Assembly (NCBI RefSeq): GCF_022012335.1
Contig: NZ_JAKLTO010000009.1
Span: 24,412 to 88,411, forward strand
Length of the DNA: 64,000 nucleotides
Direction: 5' to 3'
From: Flavobacterium sp. SM15
Lineage (GTDB): Bacteria; Bacteroidota; Bacteroidia; Flavobacteriales; Flavobacteriaceae
Part shown: in pieces, positions 8,463-16,625 of the stretch
Position numbering within the stretch: position 1 is the first letter of the stretch
Layout of the letters: each line of letters opens with the position of its first letter
The notes under the pieces: generated by a model
What the model saw: only the letters and a program-made list of their open reading frames with translations
Told to the model about the DNA's origin: nothing
Database searches by the model: none
Position numbers and translations under genes: made by a program

Positions 8463-9863
8463 TTAAATTTTCTCTGCTAAATCCAAAGCTTTATTGAGTG
8501 CACCTAATTTATTGTACACTTCCTGTGTTTCGTTTTCTTCACTGGAATTGATGGTAACTCCGGCTCCTGCCTGATAATATAACTGATGATTTTTGCTTAA
8601 AAATGTTCGTATCATAATGGCATGGTTAAAATTACCATCAAAATCCATAAAACCAATGGCGCCGCCGTAGAAATTTCGGTTAGTATTTTCGATGTTTTCA
8701 ATAAGTTGTAAGGCCTTGTTTTTCGGGGCTCCCGATAAAGTTCCGGCCGGAAAAGTATCTGCTACAACCTGCATGGTCGTTGCTTTTTCATGCAATTCCC
8801 CACTTACTTTGGAAACCAAATGGATTACATGGGAAAAGAATTGAACTTCTCGGTATTTTTCAACTTCAACATTGTGACCGTTGCGGCTCAAATCGTTTCG
8901 GGCTAAGTCAACAAGCATTACATGTTCGCTGTTTTCTTTCGGATCTTCTGCTAATTGTTTGGCCAAAATTGCATCGTGCTCGTCATTTCCTGTTCGTTTG
9001 AACGTTCCGGCTATGGGATGAATTTCCGCTTTTCGGTTGTTGATAACCAATTGTGCTTCTGGTGATGAGCCCATGATTTTGAAATTTCCGTAATCAAAAA
9101 AGAACAAATAGGGTGAAGGGTTAATACTTCGTAAAGCACGATAGACGTTGAATTCATCGCCTTTAAAACCTTGTGTGAAACGTCTTGACAAAACCAATTG
9201 GAAGACATCGCCACGGTAACAGTGTTTTTTGGCCAAAGCAACATTGGTTTTAAAATCGATATCAGATAAGTTGGAAATCGAATCGCCTTCTTTGGCAAAC
9301 GAATACGAAGCAAAGTTTTTCGATTGGATCAATTGCTCAATTTCTGCAATATTGTTTTGATTGTCAATACTGTGGCAGAAAATATACGCTTCATTTTTGA
9401 AATGGTTTATGGCAATTATGTTCTGATAAACAGCATAATACAAATCGGGAATTTGTAAATCAGAAGCTTTCTTTTCAATGGTTACCTTTTCAAAATAACG
9501 AACGGCATCGTAACTGGTAAATCCGAATAAACCATTGGTAATGAATTTGAAATCAGTTTTTTCTGTTGAAAATTGTGAAGTAAAATCCTGAATATTCTCA
9601 ATTACATTTTTTGAGGTTTCAATGGCTTTTTTAGTTGAAGTTCCGTCCGGTAATGTTGATGTGATGGCTTCGTTTTCAACTTTGATGCTTGCAATCGGAT
9701 TACAGCAGATATACGAAAAACTGTTTTGATTGCTGTGATAATCATTACTCTCCAGTAAAAGGCTGTTCGGGAATTTGTCCCGGATTTTCAAATAAATGCT
9801 TACCGGCGTGATGGTGTCGGCAAGTATTTGTTTGTAATGTGTATGTAATTTATATTTTTTCAT
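8463..9863 (-). CDS. trpE: Anthranilate synthase component I
   Basis: Makes anthranilate from chorismate and ammonia, the first committed step. 466 residues, normal. The Trp feedback-inhibition motif LLES is present at residues 36-39, so the enzyme is probably inhibited by tryptophan as well as controlled by attenuation. The chorismate-binding domain (about 200-460) shows SPEAQLVI, PIAGTFKRTGND, DLARNDLSRNG and FPAGTLSGAPKNKA. First structural gene of the operon, starting 24 bp past the attenuator hairpin. Confidence 0.97.
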   Translation of the reverse strand: MKKYKLHTHYKQILADTITPVSIYLKIRDKFPNSLLLESNDYHSNQNSFSYICCNPIASIKVENEAITSTLPDGTSTKKAIETSKNVIENIQDFTSQFSTEKTDFKFITNGLFGFTSYDAVRYFEKVTIEKKASDLQIPDLYYAVYQNIIAINHFKNEAYIFCHSIDNQNNIAEIEQLIQSKNFASYSFAKEGDSISNLSDIDFKTNVALAKKHCYRGDVFQLVLSRRFTQGFKGDEFNVYRALRSINPSPYLFFFDYGNFKIMGSSPEAQLVINNRKAEIHPIAGTFKRTGNDEHDAILAKQLAEDPKENSEHVMLVDLARNDLSRNGHNVEVEKYREVQFFSHVIHLVSKVSGELHEKATTMQVVADTFPAGTLSGAPKNKALQLIENIENTNRNFYGGAIGFMDFDGNFNHAIMIRTFLSKNHQLYYQAGAGVTINSSEENETQEVYNKLGALNKALDLAEKI

Positions 9864-9886
9864 GATGCTTAAATTTTGACAATAAA

Positions 9887-9916
9887 AAAAGGCTTGTCGT
9901 GATTGACAAGCCTTTT
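9887..9916 (-). terminator. trp attenuator terminator hairpin
   Basis: On the coding strand AAAAGGCTTGTC, a 6-base loop and GACAAGCC are followed by seven T. The arms (9905-9916 and 9887-9898 on the plus strand) are perfectly complementary over 12 bp. It lies between the Trp-rich leader peptide and trpE, the classic place for an attenuator. Confidence 0.88.
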
Positions 9917-9962
9917 ATCTATGTTGGTTTTAAAAATACAGATAGGAGGATTTGCTCACGAC
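9916..9962 (-). promoter_or_regulatory. Candidate antiterminator pairings in trp leader RNA
   Basis: Two alternative pairings compete with the terminator. UAUCUGU (9944 to 9938) can pair with AUAGAUA (9922 to 9916), extended past an internal loop by CCU with AGG, taking the base of the terminator 5' arm. GUCGUGA (9962 to 9956, including the leader stop codon) can pair with UCACGAC (9902 to 9896), taking the loop and 3' arm. Which one acts in vivo is inference. Confidence 0.45.
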
Positions 9963-10012
9963 GTTCGACGTAAGTTGTTCCACCACCAAGTATTGTTTAA
10001 AATGTTGTTCAT
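9956..10012 (-). CDS. trpL: trp leader peptide with three consecutive Trp codons
   Basis: 18-codon reading frame from ATG (10010-10012) to TGA (9956-9958), encoding MNNILNNTWWWNNLRRTS. Three consecutive UGG codons sit in the middle. It lies just downstream of a good promoter and about 40 bp before a perfect terminator hairpin, then trpE. This is the standard layout for ribosome-mediated attenuation: when charged tRNA-Trp is scarce the ribosome stalls at WWW and the terminator does not form. It has no other likely function. Confidence 0.9.
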   Translation of the reverse strand: MNNILNNTWWWNNLRRTS

Positions 10013-10032
10013 TTTGTATTTTTTGTATGGTA

Positions 10033-10065
10033 CAAAGTTATAGAAATGATTTTCTAAAAAACAAA
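10033..10065 (-). promoter_or_regulatory. trp operon promoter
   Basis: Leftward -33 TTTG (10065 to 10062) and -7 TAACTTTG (10040 to 10033), 21 bp apart, fit the Bacteroidota sigma-A consensus. The leader peptide ATG starts about 20 bp past the -7 element, leaving a short 5' leader as expected for attenuation. Confidence 0.7.
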
Positions 10066-10079
10066 TTTTTTGCAATAAA

Positions 10080-10109
10080 AAAATCCTGAACTTTGAAATT
10101 CAGGATTTT
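10080..10109 (-). terminator. Terminator of the marR-nitroreductase-yceI operon
   Basis: Perfect 11-bp arms AAAATCCTGAA (10080-10090) and TTCAGGATTTT (10099-10109) with an 8-base loop and a T run on the minus strand. It lies 28 bp beyond the yceI stop and just upstream of the trp promoter, insulating the two leftward operons. Confidence 0.8.
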
Positions 10110-10136
10110 ATGATGAGTTTTAAACGTTTTTGGAAA

Positions 10137-10703
10137 TTAGAATACCAAGTTTACGTTCAATTCGAATTCGTCGTTGATTGCTTTATCAGCAACTGCTCCA
10201 AAACCTACAGAAGCATATTTGATATCGTATTTAGTTCTGTCGATCATCAATTTTGCAGTAGCTGTATTTTTTTCTACAACCATGTCAAAAGTGATTGGTT
10301 TAGTGATTCCTTTAATTGTTAAATCAGCAGTTACTTGGTAAGTATTGTTAGCTTTTGTACCGATAGTTTTGAAAACCAATTGAGATGTTGGGAATTTTTC
10401 AACTCCGAAGAAATCGTCTGCTTTTAAGTGACCATCTAAACTAGCTTTTCCTTTTCCTTCCAAATCTTTAGTGTCGATAGTTGTCATATCCACAGTGAAG
10501 TTTCCACCCGCTAATTTTTTTCCTTTAAAAACGATAGCACCTTCTTTTAAGTTGATAGTACCATTGTGCTGACCTGTGAATTTTTTTCCGATCCATTCTA
10601 CTTTACTTGCTGTAACATCTACTTTTTTTGTTGATTGAGCCGAAGCCGTTAATGTTCCTAAAGCTACTACTAAAGCTAATGCGATTGATTTTAATTGTTT
10701 CAT
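10137..10703 (-). CDS. YceI family periplasmic protein
   Basis: 188-residue secreted lipocalin-fold protein of the YceI family, thought to bind isoprenoid or other amphiphilic molecules. A signal peptide covers residues 1-23 (ending TASAQ). The family pattern follows: KVEWIGKKFTGQHNGTINLKEG, a TTIDT segment, DDFFGVEKFPTSQLVF, then LTIKGITKPITFDM. The length is normal. It is the last gene of an operon with a MarR regulator and a nitroreductase (22 bp after the nitroreductase stop), so it is probably induced with them. The actual ligand is unknown. Confidence 0.93.
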   Translation of the reverse strand: MKQLKSIALALVVALGTLTASAQSTKKVDVTASKVEWIGKKFTGQHNGTINLKEGAIVFKGKKLAGGNFTVDMTTIDTKDLEGKGKASLDGHLKADDFFGVEKFPTSQLVFKTIGTKANNTYQVTADLTIKGITKPITFDMVVEKNTATAKLMIDRTKYDIKYASVGFGAVADKAINDEFELNVNLVF

Positions 10704-10725
10704 GATTTTAATTGAATTTTAGTGA

Positions 10726-11358
10726 TTATAAATTTATGAATAATTCTTGTTTTGATTTACGTACTTTGATGTTGTGTTGTGTCGCGTCTTCTTCATGACG
10801 GTAACCAACTGTGGCAATTAACGATGCGTTTAAACCTAATTCTTTCAGACCTAGAATTTCGTTAATTTTTTCAGGTTCAAAGCCTTCCATTGGTGTTGCG
10901 TCAATTTGAAGTTCGGCCGCTGCATTTAAAAGATTTCCTAACGCTAAATAGGTTTGCTTTGCTGTCCAGGTATTTTTTACGTCTTCAGGAAGTGATGCAA
11001 TTTTCGACTTCATGAAATCTCCGTAACCAGCAATGTTTTCTACCGGAATTCCTCTGGTTTCTGCAATGTTTTTTACGTAAGTATCGATATCTTTTTCACC
11101 TAAATTGGTCATGTTGGCAAAAATAAAAAGGTGAGATGCGTCTACAATTTGGGTTTGTCCCCATGCTGCCGGTTGTATTTTAGCTCTTAGTTCCGGATTT
11201 TCAACAATTAACACTTTGTAAGGTTGTAATCCGTAGGAAGAAGAACTTAAACGGATTGCTTCTTTAAGGATTTCCAAATCTTCGTTTGAGATTTTTTTGG
11301 TGGCGTCAAATTTTTTGGTTGCATAACGCCAATTTTGATGTTTTATGAAGTTGCTCAT
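10726..11358 (-). CDS. Nitroreductase family NAD(P)H oxidoreductase
   Basis: Flavin (FMN) oxidoreductase of the NfsB/nitroreductase fold, 210 residues. Family features: RYATKKFD near the N-terminus (about 12-19), SSSSYGLQPYKVLIVEN (FMN contact region, about 37-53), and a C-terminal GYRHEEDATQH replacing the usual G(Y/W)P motif. It starts 2 bp after the marR stop, so the two are almost certainly co-transcribed and coupled. MarR-nitroreductase pairs commonly respond to quinones, nitroaromatics or electrophile stress; the physiological substrate here is not evident. Confidence 0.92.
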   Translation of the reverse strand: MSNFIKHQNWRYATKKFDATKKISNEDLEILKEAIRLSSSSYGLQPYKVLIVENPELRAKIQPAAWGQTQIVDASHLFIFANMTNLGEKDIDTYVKNIAETRGIPVENIAGYGDFMKSKIASLPEDVKNTWTAKQTYLALGNLLNAAAELQIDATPMEGFEPEKINEILGLKELGLNASLIATVGYRHEEDATQHNIKVRKSKQELFINL

Positions 11359-11360
11359 AA

Positions 11361-11816
11361 TTAAATTGTTCTAAATTTTTCTAATAAATTGTTTAGTTGA
11401 ACGAGTTCGTCCTGCGTAAGATTTTTAGCAAACATATTCTCGTGGCTTTCCACTTTCGGATCCAGTTCTGTAAGTAAATCCAAGCCTTTTTGAGTAATGG
11501 TGATTTCCATTTTTCTTCGATTTTCGGCACAAACTTCACGGGTAACCAAATCTTTCAGTAAAAGCTTGTCTACCAATCGGGTAGTGTTACTGGTTTTGGC
11601 CAGCATTCGTTCCTGTATCACACACATATTGGTAGGATTTCCGTTCTGTCCTCTTAAAATACGCAGCACATTATATTGTTCTCCGGACAAATCGTAAGGT
11701 TTTAAAACTTCAGCGAATTTCTCCGAAACAATGTTTTGCGTGTAAAAGATATTCAGCACCGTTTTTTTTGACGATGACAATACTTTTGTCGATTTAATGA
11801 TTTCTTCGATTTTCAT
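11361..11816 (-). CDS. MarR family transcriptional regulator
   Basis: 151-residue winged-helix dimer of the MarR family. The DNA-binding part (about residues 35-105) includes LSGEQYNVLRILRGQNG, the recognition helix region LAKTSNTTRLVDKLLLKDLV and the wing with NRRKMEITIT; flanking helices form the dimer interface. It heads the operon with the nitroreductase and yceI. Its promoter carries overlapping palindromes (11829-11880) that recur almost exactly before the dioxygenase gene at 52241, so it probably represses both loci. The inducer is unknown; one internal Cys is visible (VCAEN), so thiol sensing is possible but unproven. Confidence 0.93.
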   Translation of the reverse strand: MKIEEIIKSTKVLSSSKKTVLNIFYTQNIVSEKFAEVLKPYDLSGEQYNVLRILRGQNGNPTNMCVIQERMLAKTSNTTRLVDKLLLKDLVTREVCAENRRKMEITITQKGLDLLTELDPKVESHENMFAKNLTQDELVQLNNLLEKFRTI

Positions 11817-11828
11817 TTTGTTATTAAA

Positions 11829-11880
11829 TTTGTCGATACAAATGTAGTAATGTTTTTAATTGTATATACAAGTATTGTAT
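11829..11880 (-). promoter_or_regulatory. marR promoter with two palindromic operators
   Basis: The leftward -7 element TACATTTG lies at 11846 to 11839, about 22 bp before the ATG. Site 1, TTTGT-CGAT-ACAAA (11829-11842), overlaps the -7 and start region. Site 2, TTGTATATACAA (11860-11871) followed after two bases by ATTGTAT (11874-11880), covers the -33 region. Site 2 is the one shared with the promoter at 52211. Confidence 0.68.
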
Positions 11881-12064
11881 TAAAAATTTGTTAATTATTA
11901 TATTCACAAAAAATATAGTAAGAAGAAAGTTGCTAAAACACTGTGGATTATGTTGTTCTAAATAGAGGTTTGTATAAAATATTGATTTAAAATTAATTAT
12001 AATTTATTTTTTTAGTAATATTGCGTACCATTAAAAAACTTAACTACTAATATTAGAGCTAAAA

Positions 12065-14986
12065 ATGAAGAAAAATTATTCTTTGACGGGGGTTTTACTT
12101 TTTTCGCTTTTTTTTTCGCTTCATGCGCAAAACAATCCAAAATTAGCGGATAACAAGGCTTACCAACGAATCAAAAAGTTTGACACACCACAAACTATTG
12201 ACAATGCAATTGCATTATACTTGAAAGAAACAAAGACCGAAAAAGGAACTACTTTCCAACCTAAAAAAGAAAGTAAAGACAGAACCGGTAATACGCATCA
12301 AAGACACCAACAATTTTATAAGGGTATCAAAGTAGAATACGGAACAATCATCACACACTCAAAAAATGGAAAAGTTTATTCTGTTAATGGGGAGGTTTAC
12401 AATGTTTCAGGGCTTAATACTACTCCTGTTCTATCAAAAGAGGCAGGTTTTCAGCAAGCTTTAACTAACCAGAATGCTCAACGATATTTGTGGGAAGATA
12501 AAGATCAGGCAACGCTTATGAATTATAAAAAGCCTGAAGGTGAATTGGTTATATTGCCAAACGCAAAAACCGGAGCGGTAAATTTAGCATACAAGTACGA
12601 TATCTATTCTTTAGATCCAATTGCTAGAAATGAAGTTTACGTAGATGCTAATTCGGGAGCGATTTTATATAAAAACCCAATCATTAAACACGCAGATCGT
12701 TTAATCTCTGAAAAAGAATCAAAAGCTTATGCAGAAAAACTGGATGTTTTGGTTTCGGGAAATGCAGCAACCCGTTACAGTGGAGCCCGTGATATTGAAA
12801 CAACTTTCAATGGAACCAGCTATGTGTTGCAGGATGATACAAGAGGTAATGGGATCATAACTTATGATTGTCAGCGCACAACGAATTATCAGAGTGTTAA
12901 TTTTACGGATAATGATAATAACTGGACTTCAGCAGAGTTCAATAATTCAAATAAAGACAACGGTGCACTGGATGCTCACTGGGGAGCTGAAAAAACTTAT
13001 GATTTCTGGCAGAATGTATTTGGAAGAAACAGTTTTGATGATAACGGAGCACAAATCGTTAGTTACGTTCACTATAGAAAGACAGCTGGAGTAAACCTTG
13101 TTAATGCTTTCTGGAACGGTAGTGTAATGAGTTATGGTGACGGAAATGCTCAAGTAGGTATTTTGACTTCTTTAGATGTTTGCGGTCATGAAATTGGACA
13201 CGCAATTTGTAGTCACACTGCAGATTTAGTATATCAAAATCAATCAGGAGCAATTAATGAAGGATATTCTGATATTTGGGGAGCTTGTATTGAGCATTAT
13301 GGAAGAACAGGTTCTTTGTCAGGTACTCCGGATGCAGATGTATGGAATATTGCAGAAGATTTGGCAGCATCGCCATTCCGTTCGATGAGTGATCCTTTGA
13401 GCGAAGGAAATCCGGATACTTACCAAGGAACAAACTGGACAGCAACCGGAGATGAAGGTTCTTGTTCTCCGACCCAAACAAATGATTATTGTGGTGTACA
13501 CAACAACAGCGGTGTTTTGAATCATTGGTTTTATATCTTAACTATGGGTAAAACAGGAACCAATACTGCATTTGAGCCTTATGATTATGATGTTACTGGA
13601 ATTGGTATGGAGAAATCTTCTGAAATAGCATATTTTGCAGAAAGAGATTATCTTACACCAAACTCTACCTTTATGGATGTTAGAAATGCTACTATTCAGG
13701 TTGCCAATGAACTGTATTGTCCAAATAGTCCGGAAGCTATTGCTGTAACCAACTCTTGGTATGCTGTAAGTGTAGGAACAGAGTTTATTGGTTTTACTAA
13801 CGATGTAAGCATAAAATCAATTGAAGGAAACTTGAATTTGACTTCTGGAGTTTCCAATCCGGTGGTTAAAATTGAAAATAGCGGAACTGCTTCATTGTCT
13901 TCAGCAACTATTTCTTATTCCTTAGATGGTGGAGCTGTGACCAATGCTGCATGGAATGGTAATTTAGCAATGTGTGAAAAAGCTGATTTCGCTTTATCCT
14001 TGGGTAGTGTGAGCAGAGGAACACATGTTTTGACAGTTACAGTTACAGCTCCTGGGGATGAAAATCCTTCAAATAACACAAAATCATTCCTTTTCCTTGT
14101 AAATGACAATGGAGTTATAGGACAGATTAACACTTTTGAAAATACAACGGACAATTTAATATCTATCGATGAAGGGGATACCAATTCATTATGGGAGAGA
14201 GGATTGGCTGCCGGCTCTCGATTAAGCAATACTGTTGCAGGAGGTTCAAAAGTATATGGTACAAATTTAGATGGAAATTATCCTAATAATATGAAATCGT
14301 ACTTAGTTTCTCAATCGTACAATTTAAGTAATGTTCAAAATCCTACTTTGAAATTTAAAATGGGATTTGATTTGGAAAATAATTTCGATTTGGCTTATAT
14401 GGAGTACACTACAGACGGAGGTGCTACTTGGTATCAATTAGGGAACGCATCGCAACCAAACTGGTACACGAGCAACCGTTTTCCAAACGGAACAGATTGC
14501 AATAACTGTATTGGTGGTCAATGGACTGGAGAGGGTACATTAACTAATCCAAGAGGAGGAACTAATGCCCAAATGCGTGATTACACTTGTAGTCTTTCTA
14601 ATTTCGGACTTGGTAGCGCTTCACCACAATCGAATATAATTTTCAGACTTGTTATTCATACAGATCAAGGTGTTCAAAGAGAAGGGATTATTATCGATAA
14701 TTTTGTGGTTGACGGTACACTTTCAACTCAGGAGAATGCTTTCGAAACGTTCAATGTATGGCCAAATCCAAGTACTGGAAACGTGACCATTCAATTAAAT
14801 ACTTCCGAGAAAGTGAAAGTTGATTTATTTGACATGAGAGGTAGAGCTGTCTATAAGAACGAATTCAATTCTACGGGAACTATGTTCCAACAAGAAGTAC
14901 AGTTTAATGCTTTAGAAAAGGGGATTTACCTTTTAAGTGTAGATTCGGATGGTAAAAAAGCAACTAAAAAATTACTTATAAATTAA
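12065..14986 (+). CDS. Secreted M4 (thermolysin-type) metalloprotease with T9SS sorting domain
   Basis: 973-residue extracellular zinc endopeptidase. In order: signal peptide (1-21), an FTP/PepSY propeptide (about 40-215) with repeated HQRHQQFYKGIKVEYG-like sequence, and the M4 catalytic domain (about 230-580) with HEIGH at 375-379 and the third zinc ligand Glu399 in NEGYSD. A CARDB/Ig-like domain follows (about 590-685), then a beta-rich domain (about 690-890), then a C-terminal type-A sorting domain (FNVWPNPSTGNVTIQL to the end) that directs export through the type IX secretion system. Monocistronic: about 250 bp separate it from marR and a strong terminator follows. A TAATATTG at 12016-12023 may be the -7 element. 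Probably digests environmental protein. Confidence 0.96.
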   Translation: MKKNYSLTGVLLFSLFFSLHAQNNPKLADNKAYQRIKKFDTPQTIDNAIALYLKETKTEKGTTFQPKKESKDRTGNTHQRHQQFYKGIKVEYGTIITHSKNGKVYSVNGEVYNVSGLNTTPVLSKEAGFQQALTNQNAQRYLWEDKDQATLMNYKKPEGELVILPNAKTGAVNLAYKYDIYSLDPIARNEVYVDANSGAILYKNPIIKHADRLISEKESKAYAEKLDVLVSGNAATRYSGARDIETTFNGTSYVLQDDTRGNGIITYDCQRTTNYQSVNFTDNDNNWTSAEFNNSNKDNGALDAHWGAEKTYDFWQNVFGRNSFDDNGAQIVSYVHYRKTAGVNLVNAFWNGSVMSYGDGNAQVGILTSLDVCGHEIGHAICSHTADLVYQNQSGAINEGYSDIWGACIEHYGRTGSLSGTPDADVWNIAEDLAASPFRSMSDPLSEGNPDTYQGTNWTATGDEGSCSPTQTNDYCGVHNNSGVLNHWFYILTMGKTGTNTAFEPYDYDVTGIGMEKSSEIAYFAERDYLTPNSTFMDVRNATIQVANELYCPNSPEAIAVTNSWYAVSVGTEFIGFTNDVSIKSIEGNLNLTSGVSNPVVKIENSGTASLSSATISYSLDGGAVTNAAWNGNLAMCEKADFALSLGSVSRGTHVLTVTVTAPGDENPSNNTKSFLFLVNDNGVIGQINTFENTTDNLISIDEGDTNSLWERGLAAGSRLSNTVAGGSKVYGTNLDGNYPNNMKSYLVSQSYNLSNVQNPTLKFKMGFDLENNFDLAYMEYTTDGGATWYQLGNASQPNWYTSNRFPNGTDCNNCIGGQWTGEGTLTNPRGGTNAQMRDYTCSLSNFGLGSASPQSNIIFRLVIHTDQGVQREGIIIDNFVVDGTLSTQENAFETFNVWPNPSTGNVTIQLNTSEKVKVDLFDMRGRAVYKNEFNSTGTMFQQEVQFNALEKGIYLLSVDSDGKKATKKLLIN

Positions 14987-15000
14987 GATTGATTTTAATA

Positions 15001-15036
15001 AAAAAAAGCGGGTAATGTATTTTACCCGCTTTTTTT
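15001..15036 (+). terminator. Terminator of the M4 protease gene
   Basis: AAAAAAAGCGGGTAA (15001-15015) and its perfect complement TTACCCGCTTTTTTT (15022-15036) with a 6-base loop, 15 bp after the stop codon. Confidence 0.9.
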
Positions 15037-15115
15037 ATGTCTATTTTTAATGTTATGTTAATTAACAGATTCAGAGATGTCAGAATATTTAACTTTAACA
15101 TTCAAAAATATACAA

Positions 15116-15634
15116 ATGAAAAATTGGGTTGTGTTTTTGTTTTTAAGTAGTTTTTTATCATTTTCCCAAAGCAGTGATTTTAAACCGCTAAAAACTTATA
15201 ATAGTGATGGAATCAAGATTATTTCTTATGATTTCAACACTTTCGAGCCCTATCTGCATAAAAATGACGGTACAACTTACGTGATTAATTTTTGGGCAAC
15301 CTGGTGTTTACCATGCGTAAAAGAACTTCCTTATTTTGAACAACTTAACGAAAAGTACAAAAATCAGAACGTTAAAGTGATCTTGGTGAGCATGGACATG
15401 CCTAAAAAGGTGGAAACCAGTTTAATTCCTTTTGTAATTAAAAAGAAACTCCAATCGGAAGTGCTTCATCTAGACGACCCCGATGCTAATGCCTGGATTG
15501 AAAAAGTTGATAAAAACTGGAGCGGTGCAATTCCCGCAACAGTAATTTATAATGATAAGACCCGAAAATTCTACGAACAGTCTTTCACTTATGAAACACT
15601 TGAAAAAGAACTATTAACAATCATCAATAACTAA
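15116..15634 (+). CDS. Secreted thioredoxin-like (TlpA/ResA type) protein
   Basis: 172-residue periplasmic thioredoxin-fold protein. The ATG at 15116 is chosen because it gives a proper signal peptide (MKNWVVFLFLSSFLSFSQ); an in-frame ATG at 15077 would bury this behind 13 polar residues. The redox motif is WCLPC with Cys64 and Cys67 in the context INFWATWCLPCVKELPY, and IPATVIY supplies the cis-Pro. Length is normal for a TlpA-like domain. It lies 3 bp before a second thioredoxin-fold gene, so the two share a transcript. Probably a thiol-disulfide reductase of the envelope; partners are not identifiable. Confidence 0.92.
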   Translation: MKNWVVFLFLSSFLSFSQSSDFKPLKTYNSDGIKIISYDFNTFEPYLHKNDGTTYVINFWATWCLPCVKELPYFEQLNEKYKNQNVKVILVSMDMPKKVETSLIPFVIKKKLQSEVLHLDDPDANAWIEKVDKNWSGAIPATVIYNDKTRKFYEQSFTYETLEKELLTIINN

Positions 15635-15637
15635 ATT

Positions 15638-16249
15638 ATGAAAACACTTAAAATTGCTTCAATGTTTGTACTTGTTTGCTTAATGAGCGCTTTTACTTTG
15701 ATAAAATCAGACTCAGGGTACCAGGTTGGTGACATCGCTACAGATTTCAACCTAAAAAATGTAAACAACAAAAAAGTTGCCTTAGCAGATTTCAAAGAGG
15801 CAAAAGGTTTCATTGTAATTTTTACCTGCAACCATTGTCCCTACGCCAAAGCTTATGAAGACAGAATCATTGCTTTAGACAAGAAATACAAAAAGTTGGG
15901 GTATCCGGTAATTGCCATCAATCCGAACAATCCTGAAGTACAGCCGGCAGACAGTTTTGAACTCATGCAAGAGCGCGCCAAAGAAAAAGGTTTTACGTTT
16001 CCGTATTTATTTGACCAAGGACAGAAAGTTTACCCATTGTACGGAGCAACCAAAACACCACATGTATATATTTTGGAAAAAACAAAAGCAGGTAATGTGA
16101 TTAAATATATTGGAGCAATCGACGATAATTATTCCGATGAAAGCGCTGTAAAAACCAAATATGTGGAAAATGCTGTGGATGCTTTATTGAAAAATCAGGA
16201 AGTTCCGGTAAAAACCACTAAAGCTATTGGTTGTTCGATCAAAGCATAG
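15638..16249 (+). CDS. Secreted redoxin (AhpC/TSA-like thioredoxin family) protein
   Basis: 203-residue thioredoxin-fold protein with an N-terminal signal sequence (about residues 1-23, ending in FTLIKS). The redoxin pattern is clear: VGDIATDFNLKNVNNKKVAL, then VIFTCNHCPYAKAYEDRI, where Cys-x-x-Cys replaces the usual peroxiredoxin active site, then KTPHVYILEK. A C-terminal Cys (GCSIK) is also present. It starts 3 bp after the preceding TlpA-like gene and the rhodanese follows 23 bp after its stop, so the three probably form one envelope-sulfur or redox operon. Peroxidase activity is possible but not shown by sequence. Confidence 0.88.
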   Translation: MKTLKIASMFVLVCLMSAFTLIKSDSGYQVGDIATDFNLKNVNNKKVALADFKEAKGFIVIFTCNHCPYAKAYEDRIIALDKKYKKLGYPVIAINPNNPEVQPADSFELMQERAKEKGFTFPYLFDQGQKVYPLYGATKTPHVYILEKTKAGNVIKYIGAIDDNYSDESAVKTKYVENAVDALLKNQEVPVKTTKAIGCSIKA

Positions 16250-16272
16250 TATTTTTGACGAAAAATACAACT

Positions 16273-16587
16273 ATGGACATTTCACAAGAACAATGGTGGC
16301 AAGGTGCCCAAGAAGATGAAAACGCCGTAATCCTTGATGTTAGAACTGAAGGAGAATGGAACGAAGGCATTATACCCGGTGCTATGCACATCGATATCTA
16401 TAAAGGACAAGGTTTTATATATCAGGTTGATGAATTGGATAAAACCAAAAACTATTACATCTATTGCCGTTCAGGCGGAAGAAGCGGACAGGCATGCAAT
16501 ATCATGCAGCAAATGGGCTTCGGAAACACCTACAACTTAGTTGGCGGCATCATGGAGTGGGAAGGGCCAGTGGTAACACCGGAGTAA
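16273..16587 (+). CDS. Rhodanese-like domain protein
   Basis: Single-domain rhodanese of 104 residues starting at the ATG at 16273 (MDISQEQWWQG). The reading frame extends upstream into the previous gene, but that extension overlaps its end and adds nothing family-like. The N-terminal AVILDVRTEGEWNEGIIPGA and active-site loop YCRSGGRSGQA with Cys65 are diagnostic. No signal peptide, so cytoplasmic. Transfers or carries sulfane sulfur; specific acceptor unknown. Third gene of the putative thioredoxin-redoxin-rhodanese operon, closed by a bidirectional terminator. Confidence 0.93.
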   Translation: MDISQEQWWQGAQEDENAVILDVRTEGEWNEGIIPGAMHIDIYKGQGFIYQVDELDKTKNYYIYCRSGGRSGQACNIMQQMGFGNTYNLVGGIMEWEGPVVTPE

Positions 16588-16596
16588 AGCAGAAAT

Positions 16597-16625
16597 AAAA
16601 AAAGGAGCAATTTGCTCCTTTTTTT
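16597..16625. terminator. Bidirectional terminator between rhodanese and crp/fnr genes
   Basis: AAAAAAAGGAGCA and TGCTCCTTTTTTT are perfectly complementary around ATT. With A and T runs on both sides it can serve the rightward rhodanese gene and the leftward regulator gene, whose stop codon (16624-16626) touches it. Confidence 0.88.
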
